Positions 1 through 7,633 of a DNA stretch of 35,284 nucleotides are shown here, one piece after another. The notes beneath the pieces were generated by a model. The model did no database searches. It was given only the letters and a program-made list of their open reading frames with translations, and had not been told where the DNA came from. Position numbers and translations under genes: made by a program. Numbering within the stretch: the stretch's first letter is position 1; each line of letters opens with the position of its first letter. Source of the stretch: Actinomycetes bacterium (GTDB taxonomy: Bacteria; Actinomycetota; Acidimicrobiia; Acidimicrobiales; Bog-793); assembly GCA_021809805.1 (NCBI GenBank), contig JAJZKA010000020.1, positions 1 through 35,284 of the forward strand, written 5' to 3'.

Positions 1-62
1 GCCGCACGATTCGAGCGCGCCGCCGCCGCTGGCGGCGGCGGGCCCACAGGGGCGCTGCTCAT
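1..62 (-). CDS. N-terminus of an unidentified gene, cut by the window edge
   Basis: On the minus strand an ATG at 62-60 overlaps the dxr stop codon as ATGA, the same 4-base overlap seen at other junctions of this operon. The frame stays open to the window edge for 20 codons and reads MSSAPVGPPPPAAAAARSNR, then A. The Pro/Ala run explains the inverted repeat at 18-43, so that hairpin need not be a terminator. In many bacteria the gene after dxr encodes the site-2 protease RseP, which makes that the best guess from context. The visible residues carry no diagnostic motif, so the identity is inference. Confidence 0.5.
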   Translation of the reverse strand, partial: MSSAPVGPPPPAAAARSNRA

Positions 63-1369
63 GCCGTGTCCCGGGCGGCGACGGCCCGCGCAGCCAGTCG
101 ACGCGCCTCGGCGTCGGCCGACAGCACGTCCTCGGTGCTGCGCAACGGGCGCTGCTCGTGCGCCTCGAGCACGGTCTCGACCACCGTCGCGATCTCGAGC
201 CAGCTGATCCGGCGCTCGAGGAACGCCGCCACGGCCACCTCGTTGGCGGCGTTCAGAAAGGTCGGGGCGCTCCCGCCCTCGCGTCCGGCCTGATACGCGA
301 GGCGCAAGCAGGCAAAGGTCTCGAGATCGGGCGACTCAAAGTCCAGCCGGCTGAGCTCGCGCCAGTCGATTGCGCCAAAGCGCCGCGCCACGCGCTCAGG
401 ATAGGTGAGCGCATAGGCGATCGGCAGGCGCATGTCGGGGTGAGAGAGCTGGGCAAGGGTGGTGCCATCGCAGAACTCGACCATCGAGTGGACGATCGAC
501 TGAGGATGCACGACGACCTCGATGTGGTCGTAGTCCACGCCGAACAGCTCGTGGGCCTCGAGCACCTCGAGGCCCTTGTTCATCAACGTCGAGGAGTCGA
601 TCGTGATCTTCGGTCCCATCTTCCAGGTCGGATGGGCGAGCGCGTCCTCGACCCCGACGCCAAGGAGCTCCTCGGCCCGCCGACCGCGGAAGGGCCCGCC
701 GCTCGCGGTCACGATGAGCCGGGCGACGTCGGCCGGCGACGTCGGCGCCCCGCTGTGGCGCGACGAGGGCGAGGCAGGGTTGCCCGGCCAGTCGGTGCTG
801 ATGTGGCGGCGTTCACCGAGGCACTGATGGATCGCGCAGTGCTCGGAGTCGACCGGGACGATCTCGCCGCCCCGGGCTCGCGCCGCCTGGACGAGCGGCG
901 CGGCGGCGACGAGGGACTCTTTGTTGGCGAGGGCGAGGCGGCGGCCATGGTCGAGCGCGGCGAGGGTGACCGGCAGGCCGGCGAAGCCGACCACCGCGTT
1001 GACGACGACGTCGCCGCGCCCGGCGATCAAGGCGAGCGAGGCGGGGCCGGCGAGGACCTCGGTGCCCTTTGGCACCGCGGCGGCGAGCTCGCCGGCAAGC
1101 GTCTCGTCCGCGATCGCCACGACCTCTGGACGTAAGGTCCTTGCCTGCTCGGCGAGGACCGCCACCGAGCGATTCGCGCCGATCGCGACGACGCGCAGGC
1201 GCTCGGGTTCCGCGCTCACCACGTCGATCGCCTGCAGGCCGATCGAGCCGGTCGAGCCGACGATCGCCACGCTGCGCAGGACGGGCCAGCGCCCCGGGCG
1301 CGTCGCCTCGGCGACCGCCACGTTGGCCTCGAGCCCGCTCGCGGGCATCGGCGCCTGTTGATCGCTCAT
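59..1369 (-). CDS. dxr: 1-deoxy-D-xylulose 5-phosphate reductoisomerase
   Basis: This is the second enzyme of the MEP isoprenoid pathway: it rearranges and reduces DXP to MEP with NADPH in the cytoplasm. The N-terminal GSTGSIG motif is the NADPH-binding loop. VDSEH holds the metal-binding Asp and Glu, TASGGPF the substrate-binding Ser, and MNKGLE the Asn, Lys and Glu of the active site. I chose the ATG at 1369 because AAGGAGG lies 10 bases upstream; a GTG at 1411 overlapping the cdsA stop as GTGA would add 14 residues. The protein is about 436 residues, longer than the usual 380-400. Part of the excess is an insert of roughly 20 residues between the VDSEH and TASGGPF motifs, rich in Pro and Ser. 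All catalytic motifs are intact, so I expect an active enzyme. Confidence 0.96.
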   Translation of the reverse strand: MSDQQAPMPASGLEANVAVAEATRPGRWPVLRSVAIVGSTGSIGLQAIDVVSAEPERLRVVAIGANRSVAVLAEQARTLRPEVVAIADETLAGELAAAVPKGTEVLAGPASLALIAGRGDVVVNAVVGFAGLPVTLAALDHGRRLALANKESLVAAAPLVQAARARGGEIVPVDSEHCAIHQCLGERRHISTDWPGNPASPSSRHSGAPTSPADVARLIVTASGGPFRGRRAEELLGVGVEDALAHPTWKMGPKITIDSSTLMNKGLEVLEAHELFGVDYDHIEVVVHPQSIVHSMVEFCDGTTLAQLSHPDMRLPIAYALTYPERVARRFGAIDWRELSRLDFESPDLETFACLRLAYQAGREGGSAPTFLNAANEVAVAAFLERRISWLEIATVVETVLEAHEQRPLRSTEDVLSADAEARRLAARAVAARDTA

Positions 1370-1379
1370 CGCCGAGGGG

Positions 1380-1386
1380 CCTCCTT
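1380..1386 (-). promoter_or_regulatory. Shine-Dalgarno site for dxr
   Basis: The minus strand reads AAGGAGG here, 10 bases before ATG 1369. It is one of the strongest ribosome-binding sites in the window and is the reason to prefer this start over the GTG at 1411. Confidence 0.7.
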
Positions 1387-1407
1387 GGCCGCTGCTGCGC
1401 TCCGACC

Positions 1408-2889
1408 TCACCGCAGTGCGAGGGCGGTGAATAGACCGTAGGCGGCCGGCAGCACGAACAGCAGCGCGTCGATCCGGTCGAAGATCCCGCCGTGCGCGGG
1501 CAGCAAGCGGCCCATGTCCTTCACGCCGGCGTCCCGCTTGACCAAGGACTCCGCGAGATCACCGATGGGGGCGAGCACCGTCACGATCAGCGCGAGCAGG
1601 CCGGCGGCGAGCATTGAGATCGGGTGGATGAAGCTGATGCCCGCGAGCGCCACCACAAAGGCGGCCACGGTCCCACCGATCAGGCCCTCGACGGTCTTGT
1701 TCGGGCTCACCCGGACGGCGAGGCGGTGCTTGCCGAAACGACTCCCGACCACGTAGCTGCCGACGTCGTGGGCGACGGTGACCGCGATCGCGGCGAAGCA
1801 GAAGGCCACGCCGTGGCGGTGGGGGAAGTGCGCCGGGGAGATCAACAAGGCGGTGAACACGCCGGGCACACCGACCCAGGCGATCACGAAGAACGTGACC
1901 CCGAGGTCGCGCACCGGCGCGGATCGCCGCCCGCGCGCCAAGGTGGCGATGATGGCGATGATCAAGGAGGCGGCGAGCACGTCGGGGAGCACCTGCTCCC
2001 CGAAAAGGTACGCGCCGACCGTCGCCACGGGCACCGCGGCCAGCCCGAGGAGGGTCAGCGGGTGGTACCCGGCGCGGCGCAAGGTGGCAAAGGCCTCCCC
2101 TCCAGCGAGCGCCAGTACCACCGCGACGAGCGCCAGGGTGCTCGTCGCGCCCGCGAAAAAGCACGCCATCGCGACCGCTCCGATGCCGGCGCCGGTCGCC
2201 GTGGCCACGAGCGGGTTGCGCCCGCGGGCCGCGGACGGCGGGGTCGAGGAGGGCTCGGACGGGGTCGTTGCCGCCATGGGTGAGCCGGTCACCGGCGCCG
2301 GCTCGGCGCTCGCGATCGCGGGCTCCTCGACGCGGGCGAAGGCCGGCGGGGTGGCACCTGGCGAGGGCGGCGTGACCGGTGGAGAGATGGCGTCGAGATC
2401 GGCGTAGAGCTCCTCGAGCTCCGTGGCGCTGTCCTCGCGCCCAGCGATATGGGAGGGCTGCTCGTCGTCACCGTCCTCCGCGAGGAGAAACGACATCCCG
2501 AGATCGGCATCGTCGTCCCAGTCCGAGGCCGCCTCCCGCCACGTCGGCCCGCGCATCTGACGCTCGATCTCCTGGCCGTGCTCGTCGAGATGCTCGGGGT
2601 CGATCAGGACCCTGGGGACCTGCCCCGTCGGCGGGTCGGTCCAGTCCGGCAGCGACAGCGCGGCCGGGGGCGAGTCACCCTCCTCCTCGCTCGGGCGCCG
2701 CCCCGTCGAGGGAACGAGCCCGGCGGCGACGGCGGCCTGGACCGCGGTGATCCGCAGCTGCTCGGTGCTCGGTCCTTGCTCGCCCGAGCCCGAGGTGTCC
2801 TCCGCCTCGAGCGCTGGCAGCTCGGGCTCGGGCCGGGGCGCTCCGGCTCCGTTGCGGCCGGGCCGCTCGTTGGCCCGGGGCTCGCTCAT
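1408..2889 (-). CDS. cdsA: Phosphatidate cytidylyltransferase with long N-terminal extension
   Basis: CdsA makes CDP-diacylglycerol from CTP and phosphatidic acid in the cytoplasmic membrane, the branch point for phospholipids. The C-terminal half has several hydrophobic membrane segments and the CDP-DAG synthase signature KRDAGVKDMGRLLPAHGG followed by FDRID. Within it the usual PGHGG reads PAHGG. The first roughly 220 residues are hydrophilic, acidic and rich in Pro, Ser and Glu, with no membrane segment. They contain a short ordered-looking LPDWTDPPTGQVP stretch. The 493-residue length far exceeds the roughly 270-300 of a minimal CdsA. The ATG at 2889 overlaps the frr stop as ATGA, and the stop overlaps a possible upstream GTG of dxr. 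Function is secure; the role of the extension is unknown. Confidence 0.93.
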   Translation of the reverse strand: MSEPRANERPGRNGAGAPRPEPELPALEAEDTSGSGEQGPSTEQLRITAVQAAVAAGLVPSTGRRPSEEEGDSPPAALSLPDWTDPPTGQVPRVLIDPEHLDEHGQEIERQMRGPTWREAASDWDDDADLGMSFLLAEDGDDEQPSHIAGREDSATELEELYADLDAISPPVTPPSPGATPPAFARVEEPAIASAEPAPVTGSPMAATTPSEPSSTPPSAARGRNPLVATATGAGIGAVAMACFFAGATSTLALVAVVLALAGGEAFATLRRAGYHPLTLLGLAAVPVATVGAYLFGEQVLPDVLAASLIIAIIATLARGRRSAPVRDLGVTFFVIAWVGVPGVFTALLISPAHFPHRHGVAFCFAAIAVTVAHDVGSYVVGSRFGKHRLAVRVSPNKTVEGLIGGTVAAFVVALAGISFIHPISMLAAGLLALIVTVLAPIGDLAESLVKRDAGVKDMGRLLPAHGGIFDRIDALLFVLPAAYGLFTALALR

Positions 2890-3458
2890 CCCTCCAGGAG
2901 CTCCTGCTCTTTGTGGGCCAGCAGGCGATCGACCTCACCGACGCGCTCGTGGGTGAGCTTCTCGAGCTCCTTCTCGGCCCATTCGAGGTCGTCGGAGGAC
3001 AGCTCGCCGTCCTTTTCGAGCGCCTCGAGGTCATGGCGCGTCGCGCGCCGGCATCCCCGGACGGCAACGCGTGCATCCTCGGCACGCTGGCGCACGACCT
3101 TCACGAGGTCCTTGCGGCGCTCGGCGGTGAGCTGGGGGAAGACAAGCCGGATCACCTGGCCGTCGTTGGACGGGTTGACACCGAGGTCGGCCAGCTGGAT
3201 GGCCTTCTCGATCGCTTTCATCGCGCCCTTGTCGTAGGGATTGATGATGAGGACGCGCGCCTCGGGGACATTGAAGCCCGCGAGCTGCTGGAGGGGGACC
3301 TCGCTGCCGAAGTAGTCGACGCGAAGGCGCTCGACCAAGGCGGGTGCGGCCCGCCCGGTGCGCACCGCGGCGAACTCGGCCCGGGCGTGATCGACGGCCC
3401 GGGCCATCTTCTCCCGGGTGTCCTCGAGGGCCGCTTCCACCACTGAGCCGTCGGTCAT
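2886..3458 (-). CDS. frr: Ribosome recycling factor
   Basis: RRF works with EF-G to split post-termination ribosomes. The 190-residue product matches the family length of about 185. It shows the conserved AVRTGRAAPALVERLRVDYF segment near residues 30-50, INPYDKGAMKAIEKAI, and NPSNDGQVIRLVFPQLTAERRK. These segments span the hinge and the three-helix bundle. The region usually reading VRNIRRDAN is here VRGCRRATR, a local divergence without an obvious functional consequence. The start ATG overlaps the pyrH stop (ATGA) and the stop overlaps the cdsA start (ATGA), so it is probably translationally coupled on both sides. Confidence 0.97.
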   Translation of the reverse strand: MTDGSVVEAALEDTREKMARAVDHARAEFAAVRTGRAAPALVERLRVDYFGSEVPLQQLAGFNVPEARVLIINPYDKGAMKAIEKAIQLADLGVNPSNDGQVIRLVFPQLTAERRKDLVKVVRQRAEDARVAVRGCRRATRHDLEALEKDGELSSDDLEWAEKELEKLTHERVGEVDRLLAHKEQELLEG

Positions 3459-4264
3459 CGAATCAGCGTACCTATCGCCTCGCCGCTGAGCGCCGTCCGG
3501 ATGTTGCCGGGGGTCATGAGGTCGAACACGAGGATCGGCAGCCGATTGTCGCGACAGAAGGTGATCGCCGTCAGGTCCATCACCCGAAGGTCGCGCGCCA
3601 CGACCTCCATGAAGCCGATCTCGTCGAAGCGCTGGGCGCCTGCATTGAGACGGGGGTCAGCGTCATAGACGCCGTCCACGCCCGAGTGCGTCCCTTTCAA
3701 GATGACCTGCGCCTCGATCTCCGCCGCCCGCAGCGCGGCGGGGGTATCGGTGGTGAAGTAGGGCTGGCCCATGCCGGCGGCGAAGATGACCACCCGCCCC
3801 TTCTCGAGGTGACGGACCGCCCGGCGGCGGATGTAGGGCTCGCAGACCTCGGCCATCGAGATCGCGGAGAGCACGCGGGTCGGCTGGCCCTCGCGCTCGA
3901 TCGCGTCCTGCAGGGCGAGGGCGTTGATCACCGTGCCGAGCATGCCCATCGTGTCCGACGTCGCCCGGTCGATGCCCTCGCCCTGGCCGGTGCTCCCGCG
4001 CCAGATGTTGCCGCCGCCGACCATCACCGCAAGCTCGGTACCGAGCTCCATGACCGTCTCGGCGATCTCCTTGGCCATGCGGTGCACGACCATGGCGTCG
4101 ATCGTCTCGTTGTTCGCCTCGCTGGCGAGCGCCTCACCCGAGATCTTGAGCACAGCACGCCGCCAGCGCCGGGACGGGGCCGTCGCGATGGCGACGGGAG
4201 CGCTCCCCGACGGGCTCACTTCGGCGCCCTGCGGCCCGGTGCTACCCGGACCAGCGGCGCTCAC
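3455..4264 (-). CDS. pyrH: UMP kinase
   Basis: PyrH phosphorylates UMP to UDP with ATP, the entry to all pyrimidine nucleotides. It belongs to the amino-acid kinase fold. Visible motifs are LKISGEAL (phosphate loop), VGGGNIWRG, the D-x-MGMLGTVINALALQDA helix, GMGQPYFTTDTPAALRA and KGTHSGVDGVYDADP. The 269-residue length includes about 32 extra residues before the conserved RRAVLKISGEAL, rich in Gly, Ser, Ala and Pro. The GTG start at 4264 overlaps the tsf stop as GTGA. A later start would remove the extension, but I see no better-supported start codon. Its place between tsf and frr is the classical bacterial order. Confidence 0.97.
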   Translation of the reverse strand: MSAAGPGSTGPQGAEVSPSGSAPVAIATAPSRRWRRAVLKISGEALASEANNETIDAMVVHRMAKEIAETVMELGTELAVMVGGGNIWRGSTGQGEGIDRATSDTMGMLGTVINALALQDAIEREGQPTRVLSAISMAEVCEPYIRRRAVRHLEKGRVVIFAAGMGQPYFTTDTPAALRAAEIEAQVILKGTHSGVDGVYDADPRLNAGAQRFDEIGFMEVVARDLRVMDLTAITFCRDNRLPILVFDLMTPGNIRTALSGEAIGTLIR

Positions 4265-5061
4265 GCCCCTGTGACCACCTGCGCGAAGCGGCGGATCTCG
4301 GCGCCCCCGAGCACCTGGGCAACCGACTTCTTGTCGTCCTTGGCGAAGGGCTGCTCGAGCAGCACCCGTTCGCGGAACCAGCCATTGAGCCGACCCTCGA
4401 TGATCTTGTCGAGCTGGGACTCGGGCTTGTTCTCGTTGCGGGCGATCGTCTCGATCGTGGCGCGCTCGGTCGCGATCGCGTCCGCCGGGACGTCCTCACG
4501 GCGCAGGTACTCCGGGCGGGAAAAGGCGATGCTCACCGCGATGTCGTGGGCGATCTCCGCGCCGCCGCCGGTCAGCTCGACAAGGACGCCGTTCACGCCG
4601 CGGCCGTTTTGCACGTGGAGGTAGCTCTCCAAGATCGCGCCCTCGCCGGCCTCAAAGCGCACGTGGCGGCCAACCGCGATGTTCTCCTTCAAGGTGATCT
4701 GGAGCTGCTCGATCTCGCCCTTCAGCGCATCGATCGCTCCCTCACCCTCACTTGCCACCTGCTCGGCAAGCGTGTCGACCAGCCGGACGAAGTCGGCCGA
4801 CTTGGCAACGAAGTCGGTCTCGCACTCGAGCGCCACGATCGCGCCGAGGCGACCCTTGCCGGTGACCACGACCGAGACGGCACCCTCGGCACGCTCGCGC
4901 TCCCCGCGCTTTGAGACGCCCGCGAGCCCTTGCTCGCGTAGCCACTGGGTGGCCTTTTCCATGTCGCCGTCGCTCTCGAGCAGGGCCCGGCGAGCATCCA
5001 GGATGCCGGCGCCGCTCCGGCGGCGCAGCTCGGCCACGTCCTTGGCGGTTACCTCAGCCAT
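4261..5061 (-). CDS. tsf: Translation elongation factor Ts
   Basis: EF-Ts exchanges GDP on EF-Tu. The protein of about 266 residues begins MAEVTAKDVAELRRRSGAG, the usual UBA-like N-terminal domain, followed by the ALLESDGDMEKA segment. The TDFVAK motif, which contacts EF-Tu, is present. Its reading frame continues open upstream across rpsB, but that part is antisense-like noise; ATG 5061 is the start that matches the family. The start lies 5 bases after the rpsB stop and the stop overlaps pyrH. Co-transcription with rpsB is the rule across bacteria. Confidence 0.97.
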   Translation of the reverse strand: MAEVTAKDVAELRRRSGAGILDARRALLESDGDMEKATQWLREQGLAGVSKRGERERAEGAVSVVVTGKGRLGAIVALECETDFVAKSADFVRLVDTLAEQVASEGEGAIDALKGEIEQLQITLKENIAVGRHVRFEAGEGAILESYLHVQNGRGVNGVLVELTGGGAEIAHDIAVSIAFSRPEYLRREDVPADAIATERATIETIARNENKPESQLDKIIEGRLNGWFRERVLLEQPFAKDDKKSVAQVLGGAEIRRFAQVVTGA

Positions 5062-5066
5062 GCGAG

Positions 5067-5870
5067 TCAGCCCTCCACCGTCGCGCCGGCGGCGACGGGC
5101 GTCGAAGAATCCGCAGCGGCACCGGCGGCCACGGGGTGGGCGCGCCCGGAGCCCTCGCCCTGCAGGCGAGTGACGGCGCGCTTTGAGTAGACGTAGCGGC
5201 CCTCGTTGACCGCATCGGCGATCACCCGGCACATCAGGCGACCCGAGCGGATCGCGTCGTCGTTGCCAGGGATGACGTAGTCGATGACGTCGGGGTCGCA
5301 GTTGGTGTCGACCACGGCGACGACGGGAAGACCGAGCTTGCGCGCCTCGGTCACCGCGATGTGCTCTTTTTTCGTGTCGATCACGAAGATCGCGTCGGGC
5401 AGCCGGTTGAGCCGCCGGATGCCACCGAGGTTGCGCTCGAGCTTCTCGAGCTCGCGGGACAACAACAGCGCTTCTTTCTTCGGCATCGCGTCGAACTCGC
5501 CGGAGCTGCGGGCGCTCTCGAGCTCGGAGAGCTTGCGCACGCGCCCGGCGATCGTCTGGAAGTTGGTCAGCATGCCGCCGAGCCAGCGCTGGTTCACATA
5601 GGGCATGCCGCACTGACTAGCGAACTCAGCGACAGGGTCCTGGGTCTGCTTTTTGGTGCCGACGAACATGACCGTCCCACCCTCGGCGACGAGGTCGCGG
5701 ATGTAGGAGTAGGCGCGCTCGACCAGCGTCAGGGTCTGGTGCAAGTCGATGATGTAGATCCCGTTGCGCTCGCCGTAGAGGAAGCGCTTCATCTTCGGGT
5801 TCCACCGGCGGGTCTGGTGACCGAAGTGCACCCCGGCCTCGAGCATTTGCTTCATGGTGACGACAGCCAC
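5067..5870 (-). CDS. rpsB: 30S ribosomal protein S2
   Basis: S2 joins the small subunit late and bridges head and body. The 267-residue protein contains the hallmark [20 protein letters not shown] near the N-terminus, [28 protein letters not shown] and [13 protein letters not shown][15 protein letters not shown]. The GTG start at 5870 has AAGGAG about 8 bases upstream. The last roughly 35 residues are an Ala/Gly-rich tail outside the conserved core. It heads the rpsB-tsf-pyrH-frr-cdsA-dxr operon. Confidence 0.97.
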   Translation of the reverse strand: MAVVTMKQMLEAGVHFGHQTRRWNPKMKRFLYGERNGIYIIDLHQTLTLVERAYSYIRDLVAEGGTVMFVGTKKQTQDPVAEFASQCGMPYVNQRWLGGMLTNFQTIAGRVRKLSELESARSSGEFDAMPKKEALLLSRELEKLERNLGGIRRLNRLPDAIFVIDTKKEHIAVTEARKLGLPVVAVVDTNCDPDVIDYVIPGNDDAIRSGRLMCRVIADAVNEGRYVYSKRAVTRLQGEGSGRAHPVAAGAAADSSTPVAAGATVEG

Positions 5871-5965
5871 GGCTGGCTCCTTCCCAACGGTTCTTGGTGA
5901 GTCGGCGCGCTACACCCCTGAGCGGGGCGACCGTGGGGACGCGCAGACAGACGAGTACAAGGGCC

Positions 5966-5996
5966 CGAATAGGCCCGTTGAATGCTAGCCGGTCAA
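5966..5996 (-). promoter_or_regulatory. Possible promoter of the rpsB operon
   Basis: Reading the minus strand, TTGACC (5996-5991, overlapping the recombinase stop codon) is followed by TAGCAT (5987-5982) and then TATTCG (5971-5966). TTGACC to TATTCG has a 19-base spacer, longer than ideal; TAGCAT is a better -10 but lacks a spaced -35. The leader to the GTG of rpsB would be about 100 bases, room for S2 feedback control as known in other bacteria. This assignment is weak. Confidence 0.3.
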
Positions 5997-6877
5997 GCCC
6001 GAGGATGCGCCCGGCGGTAGACCGCAGCGAGCCGCTCGCGCGAGACGTGGGTGTACACCTGGGTCGTCGACAGACTCGCGTGTCCGAGCAGCTCTTGGAC
6101 CACGCGCAGGTCAGCACCGTGGTCGAGCAGGTGCGTGGCGTAGCTATGACGCAGTGCATGGGGGTGCGTCGGGACCGCCGAGCGCGCCTGCAAGATGCGA
6201 TAGACGTCGCGCGGGCCAAGGCGGCGGCCCCTCCGGTTGAAAAAGAGCGCCGCGGAAGGGCTGTCGTCGTGCATGAGCGCCGCCCGGTGCTCGAGCCAGG
6301 CCGCCACCGCCGCCACGGCGGGCTCGCCGATCGGCAATCGGCGCTGCTTTGCTCCCTTGCCGAAGGCCACGAGCTCGGCGCGGCGCAACTCGACGTCGCC
6401 GAGGTCAAGGCCACAGCATTCGCTGACCCGCAGCCCGGCGCCATAGAGCAACTCCAGCACGGCGTCATCACGCCGCGCCGAAGCGAGCGCCACGGGATCG
6501 TCGGGCGAGGGCTCGGCCCGAGGATCCAAGAGCGCGTCGAGCTCGCTCGCGCTGAGCACGCGGGGCAGGCGCTCGGGGCCGCCCGGCACGCTGAGGCGGC
6601 GCGAGGGGTCCTCGTCGATCAGGCCGCGACGTCGGCACCAGGAGAAGTAGCGGCGCAGCGCTGCCGCCTTGCGAGCGATCGAGCCGCGGGCGAGCCGGCG
6701 GGTGGACAGGTAGGCGAGGTAGCGCCGCAGCATCAGACGGTCGACGGGCTCGGGGCCGGTGAGCCCGGCGCGGCCGGCCCAGTCGAAAAAGCCCTCGAGG
6801 TCGCTGCGATAGGCGCGCACCGTGGCCGGCGCGCACCCCGTCAGCGAGGCCACGAACCCCTCGAGTTGCCAGGCCAC
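5993..6877 (-). CDS. Tyrosine recombinase of the XerC/XerD type
   Basis: This is a site-specific recombinase, probably resolving chromosome dimers at dif. The N-terminal core-binding domain (roughly residues 1-100) contains the SAM-like helices; the catalytic domain shows LLYGAGLRVSE (first Arg), HALRHSYATHLL (His-x-x-Arg), LLGHASLSTTQVYTH (second His and the nucleophile Tyr). The length of about 294 residues fits Xer proteins. The frame is open far upstream, but that overlaps the divergent response-regulator gene. GTG 6877 gives a family-length product and GTG 6916 would add 13 residues; neither has a clear Shine-Dalgarno. A Xer gene beside rpsB is common in actinobacteria. XerC against XerD cannot be decided from this window. 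Confidence 0.9.
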   Translation of the reverse strand: MAWQLEGFVASLTGCAPATVRAYRSDLEGFFDWAGRAGLTGPEPVDRLMLRRYLAYLSTRRLARGSIARKAAALRRYFSWCRRRGLIDEDPSRRLSVPGGPERLPRVLSASELDALLDPRAEPSPDDPVALASARRDDAVLELLYGAGLRVSECCGLDLGDVELRRAELVAFGKGAKQRRLPIGEPAVAAVAAWLEHRAALMHDDSPSAALFFNRRGRRLGPRDVYRILQARSAVPTHPHALRHSYATHLLDHGADLRVVQELLGHASLSTTQVYTHVSRERLAAVYRRAHPRA

Positions 6878-6893
6878 AGCAAGATCGTAGGCT
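6866..6893 (+). promoter_or_regulatory. Probable promoter of mtrA-mtrB-lipoprotein operon
   Basis: TTGCCA (6866-6871) and TAGGCT (6888-6893) are separated by 16 bases, a good sigma-70-type pair. Transcription would start near 6900, leaving a leader of about 38 bases before ATG 6938. The -35 sits inside or against the first codons of the divergent recombinase gene, so the two start regions overlap. Confidence 0.5.
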
Positions 6894-6937
6894 CGATGTG
6901 CCGATCTGTTCGGCACCGGGGGGTGGACTGAGACACA

Positions 6938-7633
6938 ATGACCGACATGTCGGGCCACATCCTCCTCGTCGAGGACGATGAGCGGATTCGCACCTCGATG
7001 CGTCTCGCGCTCGAAGACGAGGGCTACGAGCTGTCCGAGGCGGCGAGCGGCGAGCAGGCGCTCGAGCTCTGCGCGCCCGGCCAGATCCCCTTCGACCTGT
7101 TGATCGTCGACATCATGCTGCCGGGCATGGACGGCTTTGCCGCCTGCCGGGAGCTGCGGCGCCACAGCGCGGTCCCGATCATCATGGTGACGGCGCGCAC
7201 CGACACCCATGACATCGTGGCCGGGCTCGAGGCGGGCGCCGACGACTACGTCACCAAGCCCTTCGAGCCAAAAGAGCTGGCGGCGCGCATTCGGGCGCTC
7301 TTGCGCCGCGCCCGCAACAGCGAGAGCGGGCCCGGCGCGCTCAGCTTCGGTGAGCTCGAGATCGAGCCCGAGGCCGGGGTCGTGCGCCTCTCAGGCGAGG
7401 AGGTCCACCTCACGCGGACCGAGTTCCTCCTGCTCTGCGAGCTTGCGGCGAACGCCGGCAAGGTGCTGTCGCGCGAGCAGCTGCTCGAGCGGGTCTGGAG
7501 CTATGACTACTTCGGCGACGGGCGCCTGGTCGATGTGCACGTGCGGCGCCTGCGGACCAAGGTCGAGATCGACCCGGCGAACCCGCGCCACGTCCTTACG
7601 GTGCGCGGGCTCGGCTACAAGCTGGCCCCCTGA
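6938..7633 (+). CDS. mtrA: MtrA-like response regulator, OmpR/PhoB family
   Basis: This is a DNA-binding response regulator. The receiver domain (about 1-120) has the acidic pair in LLVEDDE, the phospho-acceptor Asp58 in LIVDIMLPGMDG, Thr in VTARTD and Lys107 in DDYVTKPF. The C-terminal winged helix ends VDVHVRRLRTKVEIDP-x-NPRHVLTVRGLGYKL, typical of the OmpR/PhoB subfamily. At 231 residues it has the normal length. The following kinase overlaps it (TGATG) and a GerMN lipoprotein comes third, the mtrA-mtrB-lpqB order of actinobacteria, where MtrA controls cell-wall and division genes. The regulator class is certain; the MtrA name rests on context and overall resemblance. Confidence 0.88.
   Translation: MTDMSGHILLVEDDERIRTSMRLALEDEGYELSEAASGEQALELCAPGQIPFDLLIVDIMLPGMDGFAACRELRRHSAVPIIMVTARTDTHDIVAGLEAGADDYVTKPFEPKELAARIRALLRRARNSESGPGALSFGELEIEPEAGVVRLSGEEVHLTRTEFLLLCELAANAGKVLSREQLLERVWSYDYFGDGRLVDVHVRRLRTKVEIDPANPRHVLTVRGLGYKLAP

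Noticed and set aside
18-43. GC-rich inverted repeat at the window start, looking like a terminator
   Set aside because: It lies within the first codons of the next gene (Pro and Ala codons) and has no T-run.
158-1135. Long plus-strand frame of 325 codons opposite dxr
   Set aside because: It is the mirror of a high-GC gene; the residues are typical of antisense frames and dxr is unmistakable.
5993-6877. The tyrosine recombinase as a phage or integron integrase
   Set aside because: It has Xer length and sits beside rpsB in a housekeeping context without attachment repeats or phage genes.
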